From NCBI RefSeq assembly GCF_001704415.2, contig NC_030808.1, positions 83,546,594-83,610,593 of the forward strand: 64,000 nucleotides of DNA, read 5' to 3'. Below are positions 12,625 to 22,775 of this stretch, in pieces (within the stretch, counting starts at the first letter, position 1; the number at the start of each line of letters is the position of its first letter). Source of the stretch: Capra hircus (lineage: Eukaryota > Chordata > Mammalia > Artiodactyla > Bovidae). The position numbers and the translations under genes were made by a program. The notes under the pieces were generated by a model. The model was given only the letters and a program-made list of their open reading frames with translations. It searched no databases and was not told the DNA's origin.

Positions 12625-12862
12625 TGCTATTACTTATTTTTTTAACTGAAGTACAGTCATTTTACAATGTTGTGTTCATTTCTGCTATACGATGAAGTAA
12701 ATCTGCTATACCTACACATATGTCCCCTCCCTCTTGTACCTTCCTCCACCCCACCCCCATCCCACCCATCTAGGTCATCACAGAGCCCTGAGCTGAGCCA
12801 CCTGTGCTTTATGGCAGATTCCCATTAGCTATCTGTTTTACACATGGTAGTGTATATATGTC
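12625..12862 (-). mobile_element. L1 3' UTR fragment, antisense
   Basis: Antisense L1 3' UTR: cattttacaatgttgtgttc, then ccaccccacccccatcccac, atctaggtcatcacagagcc and ttagctatctgttttacaca. Confidence 0.85.
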
Positions 12863-12887
12863 AAGGAACAAAACTGGAGTTCTACAG

Positions 12888-13012
12888 AGTGAAGAGTCTC
12901 TACAGAGTGAAGAAAGTCAGAAAGAAAAAACAAATATTGTATCTTAACACATACATGAGAAATCTAGAAGATTAGTAGAGATGAGCTCATTATTTCTGTC
13001 AAGCAGGCTAAG
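12888..13012 (+). mobile_element. L1 fragment at ORF2 end / 3' UTR start
   Basis: acagagtgaagaaagtcaga, then caaatattgtatcttaacac and gagaaatctagaagattagt match the end of L1 ORF2 in sense. It follows the antisense 3' UTR piece at 12625, so the two could be parts of one inverted insertion. Confidence 0.7.
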
Positions 13013-13215
13013 TGATGTATGGAAACTATCAAATTTAATGTAGAGAATTTTCCTTGCTTGGATTTTGTTTTAAAAAAATATGGTTTGCAAAATGGTACAT
13101 TATTTGCTTACAGTAAGTTTAGCTTATTGCAAGAAAGATGATCTAGAATAAGTGCTAGTGCTGGTTTCCTATGTAATCCAACTCATGTCATAAACAGGCC
13201 ACTGTTTAAGAAAAG

Positions 13216-13726
13216 AATTAACAGGTGAAGGGTATAAACTTTACTTAGGAGATGAATATGGAATTGAGAAAGTAGCACTGACATACATACACTGTACTGT
13301 GTGAAACAGATAGCTAGTGGGAGGCTGCTATATATTAATAACACAGGGAGTCCAGACTGGCACTCTGTGACCACCTGGAGGGGTGGGATGGGAGGAAGGG
13401 GAGGGAGGGGATGGACGGCTATTATAATATACCACGATATATGGTCACGGAGCACCAGTCTGGGCTACCTGTGTTTAATATATAGCAGCTTCCCACTAGC
13501 TATCTGTTCTATACAGGATAATGCCAATGCTACTTTCTCAGTTCTTATTCATCTCCTAAATAAAAGTTTGTACCCTTTACTAATTATATATATATACACA
13601 CACACACACATATATAATGATATTATATTATTGTATTTCATTAATTATATAGTTAAATATATATAATTATGGCTGATTCACAGCAGAAACTAACACAGTT
13701 TTCCTCCAATTAAAAAATAAATAAAA
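13216..13726. repeat. inverted repeat of L1 3' UTR (foldback) with AT-rich end
   Basis: The left arm, 13216-13372, is sense L1 3' UTR (aacagatagctagtgggagg). The right arm, 13443-13585, is its reverse complement (cttcccactagctatctgtt). A roughly 70-bp G-rich loop (ggggtgggatgggaggaagg) lies between. By eye the arms agree over most of about 145 positions. An AT/CA microsatellite follows at 13585-13672, then a sense L1 terminus (cagcagaaactaacacag, ccaattaaaaaataaataaa) to 13726. Confidence 0.88.
13585..13616. repeat. (TA)n/(CA)n microsatellite
   Basis: tatatatatatacacacacacacacatatat, located just past the right arm of the L1 inverted repeat. Confidence 0.9.
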
Positions 13727-13931
13727 GGATGAATAAGGTCTGAAATTCTAATGTAAAACGTAGTGACTATAGTTGATAAGACTGTATTGTATAATTGAAA
13801 TGTGACAAGAGCGTAGGATTTAAATGTTCATACTGAAAAGAGAAATGAAATGATAGATGTGTCATTTAACTAGGTGGGGGAATCCTTTCACAGTATATAT
13901 ACGTGTCAAATCACTACAAGACACACTGTAC

Positions 13932-14058
13932 CCTGGAGAAGGAAATGGCAATCCACTTCAGTATACTTGCCTGGGGAATCCCATGGACAGAGGAGCCTGG
14001 CGGGCTACAGTCCATAGCATCACAAAGAGTCAGACACAACTAAAGCAACTTAGGACAT
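13932..14058 (+). mobile_element. Bov-tA SINE, sense, 5'-truncated
   Basis: Starts at the BovB-like tail (ctggagaaggaaatggcaat) without the tRNA head and ends caactaaagcaacttagga. Confidence 0.9.
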
Positions 14059-14464
14059 AAATTCCTGGCTAAGGATGTTTTCAGCTTCCTTCATTTTAGT
14101 CATTCAAAGCATCTTACCACCTTAACTTCTCTGTTGGCTATAAGTTGCTTCCTCCCTCTGACTGTCACAAAGCACTAGCCTGAAGTGTTTTTTTTTTTCC
14201 TTCCTTTTCAGAGTTTGTTATTTCTATCTCCTTTATGTTATGAAAAGTCTCTGTCTGATTCATGGTTAAGTGATAGACATTGTTATTCTCAAAATTTTCA
14301 TTAAAACTGTGTATAAATCTCTTAAAAAAAGACACACTGTAAATACCTAACAATTTTATATGTCAAGTATGCATCAATAAAGCTGAAATTAAAAACAAAA
14401 TAAATAAACAAAGGAGCTAGGCAGCTTACAAAAGAATAAACGCTAATAACAAACATTTTTTTTT

Positions 14465-15190
14465 GAGAGTTCTACCTCACTAATTATTTGAGAAATTCAA
14501 ATTCAAAACAGCAGTGAGGTGGGATTGCTCTGTTGATTTGGCTGGCAAAGCTTTTTGATTAAATAGTAATACTCCAAGTAGGCTATGGGATGGTGAAAAA
14601 ACTTTTCATATATGGCTGATGGAGACATAGTCCTTCTCTAAAGAACTTGGAAACATGTATCACAACTCTTAACATTAACAATTCAACTTCTAGGTATTTA
14701 TACTTAAGAAAAGTGTAAAGACTTATTGTAGTAAAAAATTATTTAACATCAATATTTAACAGTAGAGGGGAATTAATCAATTATGATTCAGCTATAGCAT
14801 GCAATCCTTTCTGCTTGTGCTCAGTTGCTCCATCATGTCCAACTCTTTGCGACTTCAAGAACTGTAGCCCACCAGGCTCCTCTGTTCATGAAAATGCCAG
14901 GCAAGATTACTGAAACAGGTTGCCATTTCCTACTCCAGGGGATCTTCCCAACTAGGGGTCAAACCTGAGTCTCTTGCATCTCTTGCATTGGCAGATGGAT
15001 TCTTTACCACTAGCGCCACCTGAGAAGCCCATAGTATGCAATACTCTGCCACAATTTAAAAACATGTTTAAAAAATGTATGTTGTTGTGGGGAAATGTTC
15101 ATAATAAGTTGCTGAAAAAAAGCAAGCTACAAAATAGTGTGTCCAGTGTGATTCTATGTTTGTGGAAAGAACTTTGTGCTGAATATTCCA
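14465..15190 (+). mobile_element. old L1 fragment split by a SINE
   Basis: Diverged sense L1 (L1M-like): gagaaattcaaattcaaaac, tatggctgatggagacatag, then after the SINE tatgcaatactctgccacaa and gtgtgattctatgtttgtgg. The Bov-tA at 14806-15030 splits it. Confidence 0.65.
14806..15030 (-). mobile_element. Bov-tA SINE, antisense, with target-site duplication
   Basis: Antisense Bov-tA ending cgccacctgagaagccc. Flanked by atagcatgcaat at 14794-14805 and atagtatgcaat at 15031-15042, one mismatch in 12. Confidence 0.95.
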
Positions 15191-15331
15191 TTTACTTTTT
15201 CCCTCTTACTTGTGACAAACAGACAAATTTATATACATCCTCAGTTTAGCATTGGCTGGAGATTGTTTGCACAATAGATTAAGTTGGCATTTGACTTTTT
15301 AATTTTCAATAAGGCTTTTGGGTTCATGCAG

Positions 15332-15403
15332 GGGCTGCTGGATTTTGAGTCACCTGAGGATTTGGAGATGGACCCAAGTCATCTAGAAGGAGGTTCAGCT
15401 AAG
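15332..15403 (+). CDS. MCF2L2: MCF2L2 coding exon, acidic insert after DH CR3
   Basis: A 72-nt exon, phase 0 at both ends, reading GLLDFESPEDLEMDPSHLEG followed by GSAK. It continues the CR3 helix (GLLDFE) and then gives an acidic, probably flexible loop before the last DH helix. The acceptor is tcatgcag. The donor is gtactg, weaker than the neighbouring donors. Compared with the human sequence I recall (MEIDPGELGGSAK), the loop is changed and one codon longer here. An antisense Bov-tA SINE starts 42 bp past the donor. The exon keeps frame if skipped, so loop-containing and loop-less DH forms are conceivable, but nothing in the sequence demonstrates this. Confidence 0.9.
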
Positions 15404-15445
15404 GTACTGGAAATTAAATATTATTTTATTTACTAACTGCTAATG

Positions 15446-15650
15446 AAGTGAATGTTAGTCGCTCAGTCGTGTCTGTTTGCGACCCCCATGGACTATAGCC
15501 TTCCAGGCTCCTCTGTCCATAGAATTCTCCAGGCAAGAATACTGGAGTGGGTTGCATTCCCTCCTCCAGGGCATCTTCCCGAACTGGGAGTCGAACCCTG
15601 GTCTCCCACAATGTAGGCATATTCTTTATGGTCTGAGCTACCAGGGAAGC
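15446..15650 (-). mobile_element. Bov-tA SINE, antisense, next to coding exon
   Basis: From aagtgaatgttagtcgctca to gagctaccagggaagc, flanked by gctaatg at 15439-15445 and again overlapping the right end at 15649-15655. It begins 42 bp after the donor of the exon at 15332-15403. Confidence 0.94.
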
Positions 15651-15927
15651 TAATGGCGTTTGTCTATACATGGAAGGACTTATGGTAATTTTGTTTTCTT
15701 AGTGTATGATCTTTATTGTGTAAATTTTCTAAAATAATATTCACCTCATAATTCATAGTCAGGAAAAAAAAACAAAAAAACTAAAGACAATTTCAAAGTG
15801 GGGATTTGTAATAGCAAAAGTGGTAATATACTTTCTTTCTTCTACATAAAAATGTTTCACAGGAATACAAAAGTAAGTGAAAGTGTGAAATGCATATGTA
15901 AAAGCCTGGAAGTAAATATAATAAAAT

Positions 15928-16268
15928 TCCATGTACTGGCTATTGTAAATAGTGCTGTAATGAACACTGGGTTACATGTGTCCTTTTCAATTATGGTTTT
16001 TTTTAATGGTATATGCCCAGTAGTGGGATTGTTGGGTCATATGGTAGTTTTATTCCTAATTTTTTAAGGAATCTCCATACTGTTCTCCATAGTGGATGTA
16101 TCAATTTGGATTCCTGCCAAAAGCAGTGGGATGGGGTGTGAGGGAGGTTCAACAGGGAGGGGACATATGTATACCTATGGCTGATTCATGTTGATGGATA
16201 GCAGAAACCAGCACAATACTGTAAAGTAATTATCCTCCAATTAAAAATAAAACAAAATAAAAAAACAA
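15928..16268 (+). mobile_element. L1 with inverted 5' part (twin-primed)
   Basis: 15928-16118 is antisense L1 ORF2 end (ggctattgtaaatagtgctg, gggattgttgggtcatatgg). At about 16119 it switches to sense 3' UTR (agcagtgggatggggtgtga ... cctccaattaaaaataaaac). An inverted 5' piece followed by a normally oriented 3' end and A-rich tail is the signature of twin priming. Confidence 0.85.
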
Positions 16269-16353
16269 AACCCTACAGTTGTTTTCATGATTTATATTTA
16301 CTTCTTTGTACTCCTTAGTAAATCTATATACATTATGCCTTATTCCCTTCCAA

Positions 16354-16354
<1 letters not shown>

Positions 16355-16386
<32 letters not shown>
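16355..16386. repeat. (TG)n microsatellite
   Basis: Sixteen TG units without interruption. Confidence 0.97.
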
Positions 16387-16389
<3 letters not shown>

Positions 16390-16644
16390 TCTAAGACAAC
16401 CAAGTTTCTCTTAGAAGAAGTGATGGTCACACAGTATGGGAAGAAACTTGTGGCTTGCAACTGGTTTTTTGTTTGTTTGTTTATTTTTCCCCTAGGATGA
16501 AATTCTGATATAAAAAGAAAAACATGAGGCATATGTCTCAAGGAGTAGTCATTTCCATGCCCTCCCTGGTCAAAAGGTGTTGTGGGGATGGCTTAAGATT
16601 AAAAGAAGCTCAAGGGATAGGTAATACTTTTATAGCCTGGAGCA

Positions 16645-16849
16645 AGTAGAGCTAGCCTGGGTTTCAGTAAAGTGTCTGCCCATAATGCAGGAGACCCAGG
16701 TTCGATCCCTGGGTTGGGAAGATCCCCTGGAGAAGGAAATGGCAACCCACTGCAGTACTCTTCCCTAGAAAATTCCATGGATGGAGGAGCCTGGTGGGCT
16801 ACAGTCCATGGGGTCGCAAAGAATTGGACATGACTGAGCGACTTCACTT
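16645..16849 (+). mobile_element. Bov-tA SINE, sense, split by BovB
   Basis: Sense Bov-tA with caggttcgatccctgggttg in its head and actgagcgacttcactt at its tail. The tail is interrupted by the BovB at 16850-18667 and resumes at 18668-18690. Confidence 0.9.
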
Positions 16850-18667
16850 CTCTTCTTTTCACAGCTATTTGTAAGGCTTCCCCAGACAGCCATTTTGCTT
16901 TTTTGCATTTCTTTTCCATGGGGATGGTCTTGATGCCTGTCTCCTGTACAATGTCATGAACCTCATTGCATAGTTCATCAGGCACTCTATCTATGCAAAG
17001 ATGGGCTCGATAAAGGACAGAAATGGTATGGACCTAACAGAAGTAGAAGATATTAAGAAGAGATGGCAAGAATACAGAGAAGAACTGTACAAAAAAGATC
17101 TTCATGACCCGGATAATCACAATGGTGTGATCACTCATCTAGAGCCAGACATCCTGGAATATGAAGTCAAGTGGGCCTTAGAAAACATCACTACGAACAA
17201 AGCTAGTGGAGGTGAAGGAATTCCAGTTGAGCTATTTCAAATCCTGAAAGATGATGCTGTGAAAGTGCTGCACTCAATATGCCAGCAAATTTGGAAAACT
17301 CAGCAGTGGCCACAGGACTGGAAAAGGTCAGTTTTCATTCCAATCCCAAAAAAAGGCAATGCCAAAGAATGCTCAAACTACTGCACAATTATACTCATCT
17401 CACACACTAGCAAAGTAATGCTCAAAATTCTCCAAGCCAGGCTTCAGTAATACATGAACCATGAACTTCCTGATGTTCAAGCTGGTTTTAGAAGGGGCAG
17501 AGGAACCAGAGATCAAATTGCCAACATCCGCTGGATCATGGAAAAAGCAAGAGTGTTCCATAGAAACATCTACTTCTGCTTTATTGACTATGCCAAAGCC
17601 TTTGACTGTGTGGATCACAATAAACTGTGGATAATTCTTCAAGAGATGGGAATACCAGACCACCTGACCTGCCTCTTGAGAAATCTGTATGCAGGTCAGG
17701 AAGCAACAGTTAGAACTGGACATGGAACAACAGACTGGTTGCAAATAGGAAAAGGAGTACATCAAGGCTGTATATTGTCACCATGCTTATTTAATTTCTA
17801 TACAGAGTACATCATGAGAAACGCTGGGCTGGAAGAAACACAAGCTGGAATCAAGATTGCCGGGAGAAATATCAATAACCTCAGATATGCAGATGACACC
17901 ACCCTTATGGCAGAAAGTGAAGAAGAACTAAAAAGCCTCTTGATGAAAGTGAAAGAGGAGAGTGAAAAAGTTGGCTTAAAGCTCAATATTCAGAAAATGA
18001 AGATCATGGCATCCAGTCCCATCACTTCATGGGAAATAGATGGGAAAACAGTGGAAACAGTGTCAGACTTTATTATGCGGGGCTCCAAAATCACTGCAGA
18101 TGGTGATTGCAGCCATGAAATTAAAAGACACTTACTCCTTGGAAGAAAAGTTATGACCAACCTAGATAGCATATTGAAAAGCAGAGACATTATTTTGCCA
18201 ACTAAGGTCCATCTAGTCAAGGCTATGGTTTTTCCAGTAGTCATGTATGGATGTGAGAGTTGGACTGTGAAGAAGGCTGAGCGCCGAAGAATTGATGCTT
18301 TTGAACTGTGGTGGTGGAAAAGACTCTTGAGAGTCTCCTTGGACTGCAAGGAGATCCAACCTGTCCATTCTAAAGGAGATCAACCCTGGGATTTCTTTGG
18401 AAGGAATGATGCTAAAGCTGAAACTCCAGTACTTTGGCCACCTCATGCGAAGAGTTGACTCATTGGAAAAGACTCTGATGCTGGGAGGGATTGGGGGCAG
18501 GAGAAGAAGGGGACAACAGAGGATGAGATGGCTGGATGGCATCACTGACTCGATGGACGTGAATCTGAGTGAACTCCAGGAGTTGGTGATGGACAAGGAG
18601 GCCTGGCATGCTGCGATTCATGAGGTTGCAAAGAGTTGGACATGACTGAGCGACTGAACTGAACTGA
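16850..18667 (+). mobile_element. BovB LINE, 5' inverted, inserted in a SINE
   Basis: 16850-16993 is antisense BovB (ttcacagctatttgtaaggc ... catagttcatcaggcactct). From about 16994 the element is sense (atgggctcgataaaggacag) to the terminal ctgaact repeats. The duplication actgagcgacttcactt occurs at 16833-16849 and 18668-18684; at least 14 bp of it cannot be explained by the BovB end itself. The order is inverted 5' segment, about 190 bp of consensus lost, then a sense body, as expected from twin priming of an RTE-clade element. Confidence 0.93.
17001..18458 (+). pseudogene. BovB reverse transcriptase remnant (two open blocks)
   Basis: Within the BovB, an open block at 17001-17450 (DRNGMDLTEVEDIKKRW ... 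LQARLQ) ends at a single in-frame stop. After it 17454-18458 stays open for 334 codons. The second block keeps the palm-domain motifs: IYFCFIDYAKAFDCVDHNK (motif A) near 17567-17622 and RYADDTTLMA (motif C) near 17883-17912. The frame then shifts near 18350-18400, and the C-terminal part (LKLQYFGHLMRRVDSLEKTL) continues in another frame at 18397-18645. The endonuclease domain is missing. The element cannot make a complete protein, but its RT core is the best preserved in the window. Confidence 0.88.
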
Positions 18668-18743
18668 ACTGAGCGACTTCACTTTCACTTTCAATAATGT
18701 CAGTAAGAATTTAAAGAGGTTTAGTAATGTTTGTAAGAGTCCT

Positions 18744-19794
18744 TTATTGACTATGCCAAAGCCTTTGACTGTGTGGATCACAACAAACTGTAGAAAATTC
18801 TGAAATAGATGGGAATACCAGACCACCTGACCTGCCTCTTGAGAAACCTATATGCAGGTCAGGAAGCAACAGTTAGAACTGGACATGGAACAACAGACTG
18901 GTTCCAAACGGGAAAAGGAGTACATCAAAGCCGTATATTGTCACCCTGCTTATTTAACTTAATGCAGAGTATGTTATGAGAAATACTGGGCTGGAAGAAG
19001 CACAGCTGGAATCAAGATTGCTGGGAGAAATATCAATAACCTCACATATGCAGATGATACCACCCTTATGGCAGAAAGTGAAGAGGAACTAAAAAGCCTC
19101 TTGATGAAAGTGAAAGAGGAGAGTGAAAAACATTCCTAAAATGAAGATCATGGCATCTGGTCCCATCACTTCATGGGAAATAGATGGGGAAACAGTGACA
19201 GACTTTATTTTGGGGGGCTCCAAAATCACTGCAGATGGTGATTGCAGCCATGAAATTAACTTTCCTTGGAAGGAAAGTTATAACTAACCTAAAACAGCAT
19301 ATTGAAAAGCAGAGACACTACTTTGCCAACAAAGGTCAGTCTAGTCAAGGCTATGGTTTTTCCTGTGGTCATGTATGGATGTGAGAGTTGGACTGTGAAG
19401 AAAGCTGAGCACCGAAGATTTGATGCTTTTGAACTGTAGTGTTCGAGAAGACTTGTGAGAGTCCCTTGGACTGCAAGGAGATCCAACCAGTCCATTCTAA
19501 AGGAGATCAGTCCTGGGTTTCATTAAAAGGACTGATGTTGAAGCTGAAACTCCAATATTTTGGCCACCTCATGTGAAGAGTTGACTCATTGGAAAAGACT
19601 CTGATGCTGGGAGGGATTGGGGGCAGGAGGAGAAGGGGACGACAGAGGATGAGATGGCTGTATGGCATCACCAACTCAATGGACGTGAGTTTGAGTAAAT
19701 TCCGGGAGATGGTGATGGACAAGGAGGCCTGGCATGCTGCAATTCGTGGGGTCACAAAGAGTCGGACGTGACTGAGCAACTGAACTGGAACTGG
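18744..19794 (+). mobile_element. BovB LINE, 5'-truncated, second copy in tandem
   Basis: Starts inside RT motif A (ttattgactatgccaaagcc) and ends at gagcaactgaactggaactgg. Flanked by a 9-bp duplication, aagagtcct, at 18735-18743 and 19795-19803. It has several small deletions, for example around 18970, 19120 and 19255, and is no longer coding. It lies only 76 bp after the first BovB and in the same orientation. Confidence 0.94.
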
Positions 19795-19803
19795 AAGAGT
19801 CCT

Positions 19804-21142
19804 ACATCACACAAAACTAGCCCCACAGCATGCATGTGGGAGGAGGGTTAGTGGGAAGGAGAGAGACTAGGAGCCATCGAATCTCTGAAAGTAAGTTGAG
19901 TTTCAAATGTTTAGTAAAGAGGGAGATGCCTGGTGTAAGGACTTTTAATCCTTTGTTAATGACATGATAAATTCAGGTGAGAGTCTGTTGTTTTTCACCA
20001 GGACCTGGAGCGTATTTACCATGAGTGAGAAAGTAAGAATCCATGGCTTGTTGCTCAGTGGAGGCAGCATGCTCCACTCCATTCATCAGCCCTGTCATTC
20101 ATATCTCTGATTCAAAGATGCTAATCTTCAGTGTTTAAGCAGAGATTAAAAAAACACACAAACCTTTGCTTATGTCATACAGGAGAGGACAAGAAGAAGC
20201 GGGCTTTACGTGGGGAGCAGCAAAGAGCCCTCTAGTCTTCGTTGTGGAAATTGTTGTGGTTTTTAAAAATAGACAAAAGCAAAGCCTTTCTGTTTCTGTT
20301 TACCAGAAAACAGATAAATATGCTGTCCCCTGCTAGGTAGCAGGGGAATAAAATACAGAGATATTAAGCAAAAGACTTTCAAACTGAAACAACCATCCCT
20401 AACATGTCCTAAGTGTCACAATAGTAATCATTGGAACGTTCGTTGGTCTCTTAAATTAGCTTTTTCCCCTTAATTCTGAGTCTTCATGCTGTTTGGAAGG
20501 TACAGATCACATTGGCTTACCTCTTTGACATCTTTAATGGTGACAGAAAATGGGGAGATTCAGTGTGGCAAATGCCGCCATTGTGGTGTTTACATGTAAA
20601 TCATTAGTAAACCTCCACATGGTAGCCTATTCTTTGCCTCTATACAGATATCTTCCTCTGGAATGGTTTTAAGTATGGTTTTATCTGTAGGAAAAGACTA
20701 TCACATTAAATACGGGAATATGATACTCAAGCTGTACTTTTCAATTGGCCCTGAGGGATAGGGGAGTAAACGGGAGAGCAGCCTTTTTAAAGCACTGCAG
20801 TTTTCATGCTTTACAAAAGCTCAGGATATCTCTTAAATATCCAGAATATGATGTCCATGATTTTATGAACTTCATTTTTCATTATATAGTGTGCAGAAAA
20901 TGTAGTCAGTGATTTTGCTTGTGTGTGTTTGTGAGAGAGAGAGAGAGAGACAGAGAGAGAGATAGTTAAACCAGCAAACATCCTTAGCCACCTTTGGAAG
21001 CAAGGAAACAGGTTGATATACCTACCTTCTCAGTCACTTCCTGCTGGCTGGATCCACAGCTCCTTATCTCTGTCCTGTTTTCTTTCTTTACTTGGTAGAT
21101 GGTTTACCTTTTGATTTCCAACAAGGCATTTGGTTTCCACAG
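19804..21142. other. intronic unique sequence before exon 21143
   Basis: No recognisable repeat apart from a (GA)n tract at 20931-20962. I found no coding exon. Sequence composition is ordinary. Confidence 0.6.
20931..20962. repeat. (GA)n microsatellite
   Basis: Runs of GA broken once by CA, preceded by a short GT run at 20921-20932. Confidence 0.93.
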
Positions 21143-21268
21143 AACGGGCCAAAGAGGACCAAGGACTCAGCCTTCTTAGCCAACCTACAACAGGCTTTGG
21201 CCATGATGGAGGATTTGATCAAGTCCTGTGAGTTGGCCATGGACCTGGCAGCAGTCACTGGATGTCCG
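21143..21268 (+). CDS. MCF2L2: MCF2L2 coding exon, last DH helix and DH-PH linker
   Basis: A 126-nt (42-codon) exon, phase 0 at both ends, beginning NGPKRTKDSAF and ending LAAVTGCP. The LQQALAMMEDLIKSCELAMD stretch is an amphipathic helix that corresponds to the C-terminal DH helix running into the PH domain. The acceptor is tttggtttccacag and the donor is ccg|gtatgt. Human MCF2L2 from memory begins this exon DGPKRTKDSAF, so the assignment is secure. An open frame runs through the acceptor for about 50 bases upstream and starts at an ATG at 21092, but the splice acceptor and homology place the true boundary at 21143. Confidence 0.93.
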
Positions 21269-22240
21269 GTATGTTCTGTAGCAAGTGTTGGGACTTTTAA
21301 ACCAAAGGTAGACACAATCCTACAAAGGTAGGAGGTACTGTGGCAAAGTTAGAGAACTGATCAGTGGGGAAGGAATTTGACTCTGGGCAAAGTGACTTAA
21401 ATTGGTCAGCACACATGTGCTATGGGATTCCAAGCAGCACCTCTGCATTTTTAGGAATCTTGGGTTGTGGTTCTTGGAGTCCCAAATGTTGAAACTGATC
21501 CACACTCTGGAAAAAGCAGGAACTCAAGGATCAGAGCATATTGGGCAGGAGAAAGTGCTAAAGGAGTTATTTATTTTCTCACTCATGGCACTATTAAAAT
21601 ATCAAGAGATTTTCCTTCTTTAGCTTTATTTTCTCTGTGAAAATTACTTTGAAAATGGAACCTGAGTGAACATCTAACTTCATTTTACATCACAGATCCA
21701 AGATGAGGTCCAACGAGCATATATTGTATATTCCTTAATCCATGTGCTTAAAGAAAAATACCAAAAGAGGGAGTGCTGGGGACTGGGTCCTCTCAGCTCT
21801 GGCATTAGAGTTAATCCCAAGCAGGCCAGACCCAGGCATGCTAGGCAAACCGTCCTCTAAGACTGTGTGATCTCACTGGGGCTGGGGCATAATTAATATA
21901 CAGCTGGTTTTGCTGTGAAGTACTCTAAATTTTGACTCAGATTTATTTGCTGTCATTGTCATAACAAATTACCACAAGCATGGCAGCTTAGAATAGCACA
22001 AATTTATTATCTTATAGTTCTATAGGTCAGAAGTAGAACATAGTCTCACCAGGCTAAAATCAAGGTGTCTGCCTTCCTTTCTGGAGGCTTCTGGAGAGAA
22101 TATTTCACTGCCTTTTCCAGTTAACAAGGGCCACCCACATTCCTCCACTCATGGTATCTTTCTCCATCTTTAATACCAGAAACAGTGAGTTGAGTTCTTC
22201 TCACTTCACATCACTCAGACCATCTCTTCTATTTCTCTTC

Positions 22241-22775
22241 CCTATTGGAGTATAATTGTTTCACAATGTGTGTTAGTTTCTGCTGTATAGCAAAGTGAAA
22301 TTAGCTATATGTATACATGTTGGTTAGTTGCTAAGTCGTGTCTGACTCTTTTGCAACCTCATGGACTGTAACCCACCAGGCTCCTCTGTTAATGGGATTT
22401 CCCAGGTAAGAATACTGGAGTGGGTTGCCATTTCCTTTTCCAGGGGATCTTCTTGACCCAGAGATCGAACCGGTGTCTCCTGCTTGGCAGGATTCTTTAC
22501 CACTGAACCACCCAGGAAGCCCATACATACACATATATCCCCTTTGTGGTGTTTCCTTCCTTTTTAGGTTACTACAGGGCATTGAGTAGAGTTCCCTGAG
22601 CTGTACAGTAGGTTCTCATTAGTTATCTATTTTATAAATAGTATCAACAGTGTATATGTGTCAATCACAATCTCCCAATTCCTCCCCCCCTTTCCCCTTG
22701 CTGTCCATACATTTATTTTCTACGTCTGTGTCTCTATCTGCTTTGCAAACAAGATCATCTATATTTCTTCCACTT
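22241..22775 (-). mobile_element. L1 3' UTR fragment, antisense, itself split by a SINE
   Basis: ttggagtataattgtttcac and tagtttctgctgtatagcaa on the left, then after the SINE gtagagttccctgagctgta and ctcattagttatctatttta. It is nested in the MLT1-type LTR. Confidence 0.82.
22321..22522 (-). mobile_element. Bov-tA SINE, antisense
   Basis: Antisense Bov-tA (tggttagttgctaagtcgtg ... ccacccaggaagcc) inserted in the L1 fragment, with atacat on both flanks. The layering is SINE in L1 in LTR. Confidence 0.93.

Noticed and set aside
21092..21331. An ATG-initiated 79-codon open frame covering the exon at 21143-21268
   Set aside because: The ATG lies upstream of the splice acceptor in intron sequence; only 21143-21268 matches the MCF2L2 protein.
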